This document shows positions 1 to 5,320 of a stretch of DNA of 6,637 nucleotides, in pieces. Within the stretch, counting starts at the first letter, position 1; each line of letters begins with the position of its first letter. The notes under the pieces were generated by a model, which was given only the letters and a program-made list of their open reading frames with translations, had not been told where the DNA came from and did no database searches. Position numbers and translations under genes: made by a program. The DNA comes from Lentisphaeria bacterium (GTDB taxonomy: Bacteria; Verrucomicrobiota; Lentisphaeria; Oligosphaerales; Oligosphaeraceae): positions 1 to 6,637 of the forward strand of contig JAEEXV010000016.1 in assembly GCA_016287975.1 (NCBI GenBank), written 5' to 3'.

Positions 1-463
1 CGATGCGCCGCGCGAGGCGGGCGCGGAGGCGGCGCTCATGCCAGCCGAGCAGCCCCAGGCAGGAGAGCAGCGCGCGGCGCCTGCCCGAGGCGCGGAAGAA
101 GACGGGGTTCAGTTCGTCGTCCATGCCGACGCCCCAGATGAAGGTCGGCACGCCGACGCGCTGGGCGGTCTCCAGCAGATCGAGGGCGATGTGGGGATAG
201 TCGGAGAGGCCAGTGGCGCCGCACCAGACGTATGCGTCGTGGCGGCGGACGGCATCCGCGAAGCCGTCCAGCGTGGTTCCTGCGAAGCCGAAGGGGGGGA
301 CGACGGCGACGCCGAGCGTCTCGGCGGTCGCGGGGTCGGCGGTGGCGACGGTCAGGTCGGCCGCGGGGATGGATTCGCGCAGCATCCGCACTACGCAGGC
401 GAGGATCGCCTCGTCGCCGATATTGTCGCATCCCAGGGGGATGCCGCCCAGGAGGAGTTTCAT
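1..463 (-). CDS. Polysaccharide pyruvyl transferase family protein, N-terminal part (cut by window edge)
   Basis: The frame is open from ATG at 463 to the window edge, giving 154 residues of what is normally a protein of roughly 300 to 400. It opens with MKLLLGG and the family hallmark N14-I-G-D-E-A at residues 14-19, followed by a helix and a second strand (residues 36-42), as expected for the Rossmann-like N-terminal half of the PF04230 family. A second block, WCGATGLSDYP at residues 80-90 and GVPTFIWGVGM at 104-114, matches the usual glycine-rich segment plus the 'A...G.P....G.G' strand. Family members such as CsaB and WcaK transfer ketal-pyruvate from phosphoenolpyruvate to cell-surface polysaccharides, but many members have unknown acceptors. 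No signal peptide is seen, so it is probably cytoplasmic. No Shine-Dalgarno sequence precedes the ATG; this start is chosen because the family's first beta strand begins right there. It lies beyond a strong terminator, so it is transcribed separately from the genes to its right. Confidence 0.85.
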   Translation of the reverse strand, partial: MKLLLGGIPLGCDNIGDEAILACVVRMLRESIPAADLTVATADPATAETLGVAVVPPFGFAGTTLDGFADAVRRHDAYVWCGATGLSDYPHIALDLLETAQRVGVPTFIWGVGMDDELNPVFFRASGRRRALLSCLGLLGWHERRLRARLARRI

Positions 464-620
464 GGTCCGTTCATGGCGCCGCGCGCGGCCCCGTGCGTTT
501 CCGAACCGCGCGGCATAGGTGAAAGACATTCAGGCAATGGCGCTCCGCCGTGGCTTTCCCCTCGGCAAAGCGCAACGCGGTCCTGCGTCGGGGCAGTTTC
601 ATGGGGAACCGCGCGGGGTG
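464..620 (-). other. Non-coding leader upstream of the pyruvyl transferase gene
   Basis: This stretch lies between the terminator of the lipoprotein gene and the pyruvyl transferase start. It contains two exact copies of GAACCGCGCGG (503-513 and 606-616), each holding the palindrome CCGCGCGG, and a second copy of the gene-start sequence CCATGAAACT (minus strand, 604-595 versus 465-456). I found no convincing sigma70 promoter: the best pair, TTGCCT and TATGCC on the minus strand, has a spacer of only 14 nt. The promoter of the downstream gene should lie here because the terminator isolates it, but I cannot place it. Confidence 0.4.
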
Positions 621-656
621 AAAAAAAGGAAGCCGCCCGTCGAGCGGGCGGCTTCC
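621..656 (-). terminator. Rho-independent terminator of the lipoprotein gene
   Basis: A perfect 12-bp GC-rich stem (arms 628-639 and 645-656, 5-nt loop at 640-644) is followed on the minus strand by seven consecutive T (627-621). It begins 25 nt after the TAA stop of the lipoprotein gene. Stem, loop and T-tract are all canonical and the T-tract fixes the direction to minus. Confidence 0.95.
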
Positions 657-680
657 CTGTCAGAAGCGATTCGGGAGGCG

Positions 681-869
681 TTATTTGTTGCCGCCGATCG
701 GGTGGATGACGAGGCCGTCGCCGTAGATGAGGCCTTCGATCGTGATGCCGAAGAAGGTGTGGTAGTAGACTTTCTTGTTGTTGGCGCCGTCAGGGGTGCG
801 CATCGAGCCGCAGCCAGTCAGGGCGGCGATCATGGCGCCCGCGAAGGCGAGCAGAAGGAATTTCTTCAT
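681..869 (-). CDS. Small lipoprotein, function unknown
   Basis: This 62-residue protein begins with MKKF, has a hydrophobic stretch at residues 4-18 and a perfect lipobox L17-T-G-C20, so it should be processed by signal peptidase II and lipidated on Cys20. The mature part is only about 43 residues. It starts CGSMRTPDG, has a lysine pair (N-N-K-K), then an aromatic and aliphatic segment (VYYHTFFGITIEGLIYGDG) and ends IGGNK. I do not recognise a family. The gene is undoubtedly expressed as its own unit: it has a sigma70-like promoter, a leader stem-loop, an AGGAG ribosome binding site 7 nt before the ATG and a strong terminator. Such well-furnished tiny lipoproteins are often abundant envelope components. 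A structural role in the envelope is an inference; an entericidin-like or peptidoglycan-linked role is possible but unsupported. Confidence 0.9.
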   Translation of the reverse strand: MKKFLLLAFAGAMIAALTGCGSMRTPDGANNKKVYYHTFFGITIEGLIYGDGLVIHPIGGNK

Positions 870-876
870 GATTTCT

Positions 877-881
877 CTCCT
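877..881 (-). promoter_or_regulatory. Strong Shine-Dalgarno site of the lipoprotein gene
   Basis: On the minus strand AGGAG (within CAGGAGAGA) sits 7 nt before the ATG at 869. It is the only clear Shine-Dalgarno match before any of the five visible gene starts in the window, and it confirms the start codon of the lipoprotein. Confidence 0.85.
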
Positions 882-901
882 GGTTTATGAGGGGGAAGAT
901 T

Positions 902-917
902 GCACCGCGAACGGTGC
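902..917 (-). promoter_or_regulatory. Leader stem-loop at predicted 5' end of lipoprotein mRNA
   Basis: On the minus strand GCACCG, loop TTCG, CGGTGC form a perfect 6-bp stem with a UUCG loop. Its 5' base at 917 lies about 7 nt after the predicted -10 box, which is where transcription should start, so the message would begin with a hairpin. Such 5' terminal hairpins are known to protect bacterial mRNAs from decay. No T-tract follows, so it is a poor terminator for the gene upstream. Confidence 0.55.
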
Positions 918-923
918 GTTGCC

Positions 924-953
924 TTTATATAATGCCGATTCCGCGAAAGTCAA
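924..953 (-). promoter_or_regulatory. Sigma70-like promoter of the lipoprotein gene
   Basis: On the minus strand TTGACT (953-948; five of six matches to TTGACA) is followed after 18 nt by TATAAA (929-924; five of six matches to TATAAT). An overlapping TATATA at 16 nt is an alternative -10 box. The element starts 14 nt after the stop codon of the phosphodiesterase gene and makes the lipoprotein gene independent of the operon upstream. The AT-rich -10 region stands out clearly from the GC-rich surroundings. Confidence 0.75.
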
Positions 954-966
954 ATGCGGCAGGGCA

Positions 967-2703
967 TTATTTGAGGAGGTGCTGGAGGGGATGCCCGACG
1001 CGCCCGCCGCGGTAGATGGCGTCGAGTTCGCGGAAGGAGAGGGGGCGGATCCAGAGGGCGAAGTCCTCGACGGCGCCCTGGAGGTTGGCGGGGTTGGGGT
1101 CGCCCTCGGGCTGGGAGAGGTACCACGGCTTGCCGTTGGCGAAGGAGGCCTGGTCGGCGACGCCGCCGATCCAGTAGAGATGCCCGTCATTGCTGCCCTG
1201 GTAGCAGAGGAGGACGCCGTCGTCGGTGCAGGTGACGGCGTAGAAGGTCCATTTGCCTGGCTCGACATCGAAGGTGCCGACGGTGACGGGCGTCTTCCCC
1301 TGGAGATACTGGAGGCAGACGCCAGGTGTCTTCACGCGCTCGGTCTTGCGGCTGGTGACGAGGACGAAGCCTGGCTCCTCGGCGGGAGCGCCAGCGGCCT
1401 TGTTGCCGAGCAGCACGGTGTCGCCAGGCTGCGCCTCGGGCAGCATCGCCCAGAAGGCGACGGTGAAGCCGCGGCCGTCCTTCAGCGGCAGTTTCTCGGT
1501 GCCCTTGAGGACGATGCCCGCGGCGGTGATGAGCCTGCCCTTCTGGACCTTGCCGTCCTTGCCCTTGACGTCAGGCGTCATTTGGCCGAGGACGCCGCCA
1601 GGGAAGACGGCGGTGGCGCCGTAGAAGGCGTTGGCGCGTCCACCGCCCGAGATCTTGTCCGCGCCGACCTGGACGGGGGCAAACGGGCTGTCTTTCACCG
1701 CATTGGCGGCGACGCCGTTCCAGTTGGCGTAGAGGACAAGCCCTTCCCTGGGCGGGAGCGCCTTCGGCGTGGCGGCGGGGGCCTTGCCGATGACCTTGCC
1801 GTCGAGCGGGAGTTTGGAGACGTCGATGCCGAGATGGTCGAGGGCGGTGACGGGGGCATCGTAGTTGCGGGGGATGCCTGGAAGCATGCCTGGGACGATG
1901 TGCCTGCCCGCGATGATGAACGGGATGGTCTCGCACTGTCCGCCGCTGATGCCGTGGGTCTTGCCATAGCCGCCGTGGTCGGAGGTGACGATGACGAGCC
2001 AGTCCTCGGAGGCGAAGGCCTTGCGGGAGGCGATCATGTCAAGGTATCCGCCGATGAGCTCGTCGGTGTGGAAGTTGTTGCAGAGGTAGAATCCGCCATA
2101 CGGGTAGAAGCCCGTGTAGTGGCCGCCGCCGTCCGGCGCGTCGATGTAGATCATGATGGCGTCGGGGCAGTCCTCCGCCGTGAGGTAGGGGCGCAGGCGC
2201 GGGACGTTGGGGTCGTCTTGGCCGTCCTTGCCGGAATCGCACTTGATGACGGCCTTGGAGTGGCCGATGAGGCCGCTTTCCAGCCACGAGTAGCCGAAGA
2301 CGGCCTTGCGGTCCGGGTGGGCGGCGAGATAGCGCTCCTGCCAGGTCGGCCACTTGTCGTAGTCGCCGTTCTTGGTCTGGCCGTTCTTGAAGACGCGGTG
2401 CTTGGTGGCGGTGACGCCGGTCGCGATGGAGGAGTGGTTGGGGGCGCTGCCGGTGTAGGCGTCGTCGATGGTGCGGGCCTGGAGCGACCAGGCGCCCTGG
2501 TAGCCGGGCTGCCACTTGCCCTCGGCGAGTTTGCGGAGGGTGGGCATGTCGAGGTTGAAGAGGGCATCGGCGCGCGTTCCGTCCATCATGAAGACGATGG
2601 CCTTGCGGCGCGGGGCGGCGGGGCGGGAGTCGCCGTGGGCGCAGCCTGGGAAGACGAGCAGCGCGGCGAGGAGCAGGGCGAGGCGGAGGAAGTGTTGTTT
2701 CAT
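967..2703 (-). CDS. Type I phosphodiesterase/phosphatase-family lipoprotein with C-terminal LamG-like domain
   Basis: The 578-residue protein starts with a signal sequence (MKQHFLRLALLLAALLVFPGC); Cys21 after V-F-P-G is a somewhat atypical lipobox, so it is probably anchored outside the cytoplasm. Residues 34-300 form an alkaline-phosphatase-superfamily domain of the nucleotide pyrophosphatase/phosphodiesterase type. Visible active-site elements are D41 in FMMDGTRAD, S86 as likely nucleophile in S-A-P-N-H followed by SSIATG, D188 and H195 in YIDAPDGGGHYTG, S-D242-H243-G-G and H250 in KTHG. The nucleophile site lacks the C/S-x-P-x-R pattern of formylglycine sulfatases, so a phosphoester or phosphonate-type substrate is more likely than a sulfate ester. 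Residues 320-578 resemble a LamG/concanavalin-A-like domain: FTVAFWAMLP (413-422), W485-TFYAVTCTDDG, and the closing LQGAVEDFALWIRPLS (541-556) with FRELDAIYRGG. This probably binds glycan or envelope surface. The upstream gene ends 10 nt before the ATG; translation is probably coupled, as no Shine-Dalgarno site is seen. The frame stays open upstream of this ATG, but that extension overlaps the preceding gene and would bury the signal peptide. Confidence 0.88.
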   Translation of the reverse strand: MKQHFLRLALLLAALLVFPGCAHGDSRPAAPRRKAIVFMMDGTRADALFNLDMPTLRKLAEGKWQPGYQGAWSLQARTIDDAYTGSAPNHSSIATGVTATKHRVFKNGQTKNGDYDKWPTWQERYLAAHPDRKAVFGYSWLESGLIGHSKAVIKCDSGKDGQDDPNVPRLRPYLTAEDCPDAIMIYIDAPDGGGHYTGFYPYGGFYLCNNFHTDELIGGYLDMIASRKAFASEDWLVIVTSDHGGYGKTHGISGGQCETIPFIIAGRHIVPGMLPGIPRNYDAPVTALDHLGIDVSKLPLDGKVIGKAPAATPKALPPREGLVLYANWNGVAANAVKDSPFAPVQVGADKISGGGRANAFYGATAVFPGGVLGQMTPDVKGKDGKVQKGRLITAAGIVLKGTEKLPLKDGRGFTVAFWAMLPEAQPGDTVLLGNKAAGAPAEEPGFVLVTSRKTERVKTPGVCLQYLQGKTPVTVGTFDVEPGKWTFYAVTCTDDGVLLCYQGSNDGHLYWIGGVADQASFANGKPWYLSQPEGDPNPANLQGAVEDFALWIRPLSFRELDAIYRGGRVGHPLQHLLK

Positions 2704-2713
2704 GGCGGTGCGT

Positions 2714-3832
2714 CTATTGGTGGGGTTCGGGGATGGGGCGGGAATGGCTGACTTCGGTGATGGCGGGGCGACGGCCTGCGAGGATGTCCTCCTCGGTGAA
2801 GCGGGCATGGTAGATGTAGCCGCCGTGGTAGCGCTCGCGGTCGTAGATGAGATGGATGGCGCCGTCGGGCGCGAGGCATCCGTCGGGGTAGGAGACGCTC
2901 GGGCGCCCGTCGATGAGCAGCGGATGGCTCCAGGTGCGCCCGTCGTCCTCGGAGAGCCACGCGGTGAGGTTGACGCGCACGTCGGGGCTGTCATGCCAGA
3001 CGCGCAGCAGCCGCCCCGAGGGGAGGCGCGTGAGGAAGAAGCGGGCGTGCGGGCCAGGGAAGGCCAGCATGGGGCGGCTCCAGGTGCGCCCGCCGTCCCG
3101 CGAGGTGCTTTCGGCGATGCCGCCAGTGACGCGCAGGTGGCAGACGATCGCGCCGTCCGCGCACTCGTAGAAGGCGTGTTCGTCGAACTCGGCGCCGCTT
3201 TCGACGCCGTGCATCTCGATGCGCCCGCGCACGTCGAAGGAGCGTCCGCCGTCGGTGGAGGCGACGAGATAGGCGCCTGGGACGACGCCGAGGGAATCGT
3301 GGCGGCGCGTCAGGAAGCGCGGGAAGGACCATAGCGAGGCGGGCATCGCCCAGGCGCCGTCGGCGAGGACGGTCGGCTTGTTGAGCATGATGCCGTTGCA
3401 GACGCGCACCGACGGCGAGAAGCGGAAGTCGGTGGGCGCGGCGTCGGGGTTTTCGAGGGCGGCGAACCAGACGCCCGCGATGCCGTCGTAGATGAGGCCC
3501 GTCTCGCTGCAGCCCTGCGCCCAGAAGAGCATCACGCGGCCGTCGGGCGCGGTCCACAGGGTCGGGTCGAAGGCGCGCACGGCGGGGTGCGGCGGCGCGA
3601 CGACGGCGTCGGTGCCGCTCCAAGTGGCGCCGTCGTCGTCGCTGTGGCAGAGGCAGACGTAGTTTTCGCGGCACTCGCCCAGGCCGCCGGTGTACCACGT
3701 GGCGAAGAGGCGCCCGGAGGCGACGCGCGCGATGCCGGGGATGCCCTGGAAGGTGCGGGTCTCCGCGGCCTGCGCCGGCCCCGGCGCGGTCACCGGGACC
3801 GGATCCAATGACTGGTAGGTGAAATCTTGCAT
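2714..3832 (-). CDS. Asp-box (BNR) sialidase-like beta-propeller protein
   Basis: This 372-residue protein has four Asp boxes of the S-x-D-x-G-x-T-W type: SDDDGATW (64-71), STDGGRSF (192-199), SRDGGRTW (244-251) and SEDDGRTW (294-301). With FDPTLW (88-93), GRVMLFWAQG (98-107), NKPTVL (151-156) and SYPDGCLAPDG (314-324) it fits the six-bladed propeller fold of the BNR_2/sialidase-like family (PF13088). There is no signal peptide, so it should act in the cytoplasm, for instance on imported oligosaccharides. The place where true sialidases carry F/Y-R-I-P reads FQGIPGIA (28-35), with Gly30 instead of the substrate-binding arginine, so sialic acid is doubtful as substrate; another acidic or neutral glycan is possible, by hydrolysis or lyase chemistry. 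Acidic candidates for catalysis are E215, D217 and E218 (EFDEH). The ATG is the first in the frame after the repeat region; only AGGT 9-12 nt upstream resembles a Shine-Dalgarno site. It is followed after 10 nt by the phosphodiesterase gene. Confidence 0.85.
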   Translation of the reverse strand: MQDFTYQSLDPVPVTAPGPAQAAETRTFQGIPGIARVASGRLFATWYTGGLGECRENYVCLCHSDDDGATWSGTDAVVAPPHPAVRAFDPTLWTAPDGRVMLFWAQGCSETGLIYDGIAGVWFAALENPDAAPTDFRFSPSVRVCNGIMLNKPTVLADGAWAMPASLWSFPRFLTRRHDSLGVVPGAYLVASTDGGRSFDVRGRIEMHGVESGAEFDEHAFYECADGAIVCHLRVTGGIAESTSRDGGRTWSRPMLAFPGPHARFFLTRLPSGRLLRVWHDSPDVRVNLTAWLSEDDGRTWSHPLLIDGRPSVSYPDGCLAPDGAIHLIYDRERYHGGYIYHARFTEEDILAGRRPAITEVSHSRPIPEPHQ

Positions 3833-3839
3833 GAGAAGT

Positions 3840-3907
3840 GACCTAAGCGACTTGATGAAGCGACCTAAAGGACCTAAAAGACCTAAGCGACAGACCTAAG
3901 ACCCAAG
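3840..3907 (-). repeat. Degenerate tandem repeat with core TTAGGTC
   Basis: The plus-strand core GACCTAA starts at 3840, 3862, 3871, 3880 and 3893, with a sixth, diverged copy (GACCCAA) at 3900. The three central copies are spaced exactly 9 bp apart; the others are 22, 13 and 7 bp apart. AAGCGAC also recurs three times (3845, 3858, 3885). On the coding (minus) strand the copy nearest the Asp-box gene, TTAGGTC, places AGGT 8 nt ahead of its ATG. Base composition is much more AT-rich than the flanking genes. Confidence 0.85.
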
Positions 3908-3923
3908 ACGTAGGATTGCCTAT

Positions 3924-3959
3924 CCCTTGAATCCCTTGAATCTCTTGAATCCCTTTCCT
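3924..3959 (-). repeat. 9-bp tandem repeat, unit ATTCAAGGG
   Basis: On the plus strand CCCTTGAAT (3924-3932) is repeated exactly at 3933-3941, with one mismatch at 3942-3950 (CTCTTGAAT), and tails off in CCCTTTCCT at 3951-3959. The array begins 1 nt after the stop codon of the enolase-family gene. The unit length is a multiple of three, and one minus-strand frame would read F-K-G repeats, but nothing suggests that it is translated. Confidence 0.9.
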
Positions 3960-3960
3960 T

Positions 3961-5247
3961 TCACCCCATCTGCAGCCCGTTTCCGGCGAGGGTGTCGATC
4001 CGGACGACGCCGTTGCGGCGCTCGTAGAGGCCGGGGTGGAGTTGTTCGTTGGCGAGGGAGGCCTGGGGGTAGAACTGCGGGGCGTTGCATTCGACGCCCA
4101 TGATGGTTCCGACATGGGCGGCGAGGAGGACGTGCGGGATGGTGGCGAGCATGGGGTTGGTGAGGTCCTGCACCATCAGCTGCATGCCGTGCTTCTTGGC
4201 CCAGCAGGCGGAGAGGATGGCGCCAGTCTGGGTCTTGCAGACCTTGAGGGCGACGCCGTTCCAGCCCAGCGAATGGCCAAGTTTCACGAAGCGCCAGTCG
4301 TGGGCGCTCTCGTCCATGAAGAGAGGCTTGCGCTGGGCGCAGGAGTGGACGTCGATGCGGTTGGCCTCCAGGTCGTAGGGGAAGGGCTGCTCGACGTAGA
4401 GCAGTTTCTCCCAGGTGGCGGGGTGTTCGGCCTTGAGCCGGTCGAGGATGGCGTTGACGTAGGCGGGATCCTTGACCAGGCAGTTGAAGTCTGGCGAGAG
4501 CGAGTGGCAGCCGTGCCGCTCGGCGATGTCGCCGACGGCGACGAGGCGGCTGTAGTCCCACTCAGGGTCGCGCCCCGTGAGTTTGATCTTGAGGCACTTG
4601 AGGCCGTCGCGCGCGATCCATTTCACGAGCGAGACGGGATAGCCGTCGTCGGGTTCGGCGCCGGTGCGCTCCTCCTCGGTCAGGAGGTCCTTGCCGCCCA
4701 CAAGATGCCAGACCGGCAGCGCCGCCGGCAGTTCTGGGACGAAGTAGTCCTCTGGATACTGCCCCGCGAAGGCATCGTCGCCGTAGAACCACGCCAAGTC
4801 GTGGCGCATGTACTTCGCGTTGTAGGTGCGGTAGGTCGGGACGCCTTCGGCGAGGCCGAAGGCATCGTGCAGGGCGATGTCGAAGGCGGAAAGGCAGATG
4901 AGCGCCGCCAGATGCGGCATCTCGACCGAATGGCGCCGGTTGAAGTCGGCGAGGAGCGCGGGCAGTTCCTCCTGCAGGAAGCGGTAGCCCTCGGTCATCG
5001 GGTCGTCCGATGGCTTCCCCGGGAGGAGACGGGCGAGTTCGCGGCAGAAGTCGCACATCATCTGCTCGCGGTATCCGAACGGGAGCGTCGACTGCCATGC
5101 CCAGCCGACCGACAGCGGCGTCTCGCCGCGGCCAAGGCGGCCGTAGGCCTCCAGTTCGACATGCGCGACCTGGATGTCATGGATGGTCTCGGTGCCGAAC
5201 TTCAGCGGCAACCGCATTTTCACAGGGATGAAGGTGAGATTGGACAT
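3961..5247 (-). CDS. Enolase-superfamily enzyme (mandelate racemase/muconate lactonizing type)
   Basis: The 428-residue protein has an N-terminal capping domain (about 1-135) and a TIM-barrel with the superfamily's catalytic residues in order. These are K220-I-K222 at the end of strand 2, metal ligands D253 (SPDFN), E286 (YVEQP) and D312 (MDES), then K335/K338 (VALKVCK) at strand 6. Lysines on both faces, with no visible His-Asp dyad, place it nearer the muconate-lactonizing/dipeptide-epimerase subgroup than mandelate racemase; reactions there start by abstracting the proton alpha to a carboxylate. Likely chemistry is epimerisation, cycloisomerisation or dehydration of a carboxylate such as a sugar acid, in the cytoplasm; the substrate is unknown. 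At about 450 bp short of nothing obvious, the length is longer than typical (roughly 350-400) because of extra sequence between GVPTY (135-139) and LPVWHLVGG (177-185). The ATG is chosen because strand 1 (FIPVKMRLPLKFG) follows directly; no Shine-Dalgarno site is seen. It ends in TGA, just before the repeat region. Confidence 0.88.
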   Translation of the reverse strand: MSNLTFIPVKMRLPLKFGTETIHDIQVAHVELEAYGRLGRGETPLSVGWAWQSTLPFGYREQMMCDFCRELARLLPGKPSDDPMTEGYRFLQEELPALLADFNRRHSVEMPHLAALICLSAFDIALHDAFGLAEGVPTYRTYNAKYMRHDLAWFYGDDAFAGQYPEDYFVPELPAALPVWHLVGGKDLLTEEERTGAEPDDGYPVSLVKWIARDGLKCLKIKLTGRDPEWDYSRLVAVGDIAERHGCHSLSPDFNCLVKDPAYVNAILDRLKAEHPATWEKLLYVEQPFPYDLEANRIDVHSCAQRKPLFMDESAHDWRFVKLGHSLGWNGVALKVCKTQTGAILSACWAKKHGMQLMVQDLTNPMLATIPHVLLAAHVGTIMGVECNAPQFYPQASLANEQLHPGLYERRNGVVRIDTLAGNGLQMG

Positions 5248-5296
5248 GGGATGAAAACTCGCTTCAAGCAGGATTATGGACTTTTCCCCCCTCGTG

Positions 5297-5316
5297 CCGG
5301 CGTGCTTGCACGCCGG
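5297..5316 (-). promoter_or_regulatory. Intergenic hairpin between the first two operon genes
   Basis: CCGGCGTGC and GCACGCCGG are perfect 9-bp arms around a TT centre; as RNA this would fold as an 8-bp stem with a CUUG loop. It begins 4 nt after the TAG stop at 5321. On the minus strand it is followed by CACGAGGGGGGAAAAG, not by a T-tract, so it is not a canonical intrinsic terminator. It may be a mRNA-stabilising or processing hairpin, or an attenuating weak terminator that lowers expression of the genes after it. Confidence 0.6.
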
Positions 5317-5320
5317 TCAA

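Noticed and set aside
471..602. 43-codon minus-strand frame upstream of the pyruvyl transferase gene
   Set aside because: It has no ribosome binding site, an Arg-rich composition typical of random GC-rich frames, and no recognisable feature.
902..917. Stem-loop as terminator of the phosphodiesterase operon
   Set aside because: The stem is only 6 bp, no T-tract follows on the minus strand, and it lies downstream of the lipoprotein promoter, where a strong terminator would block that gene.
967..2703. Annotation as a formylglycine-dependent sulfatase
   Set aside because: The nucleophile region reads S-A-P-N-H, with no C/S-x-P-x-R motif, so the sulfatase maturation signal is absent.
775..2751. 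Plus-strand open frame of 658 codons antisense to the phosphodiesterase gene
   Set aside because: It has low-complexity composition (Gly, Ala, Val, Asp, Glu rich), runs straight over the lipoprotein promoter and the real gene, and is the expected shadow of GC-rich codons. The minus-strand protein has clear catalytic motifs and a signal peptide.
2704..2994. Longer N-terminus for the phosphodiesterase, starting at 2994
   Set aside because: The extra 97 residues overlap the Asp-box gene in another frame, are low-complexity Ser/Thr/Pro/Ala, and would place the signal peptide in the middle of the protein.
3840..3959. CRISPR-like array
   Set aside because: The units are 7-9 bp with no regular unique spacers of 25-40 bp, and there are no cas genes in the window.
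3843..4115. Small minus-strand frame reading through the tandem repeats (I-Q-G and F-R-S repeats)
   Set aside because: It overlaps the enolase gene's 3' end in another frame. The repeat peptides arise simply because the unit length is a multiple of three; no start signal supports translation.
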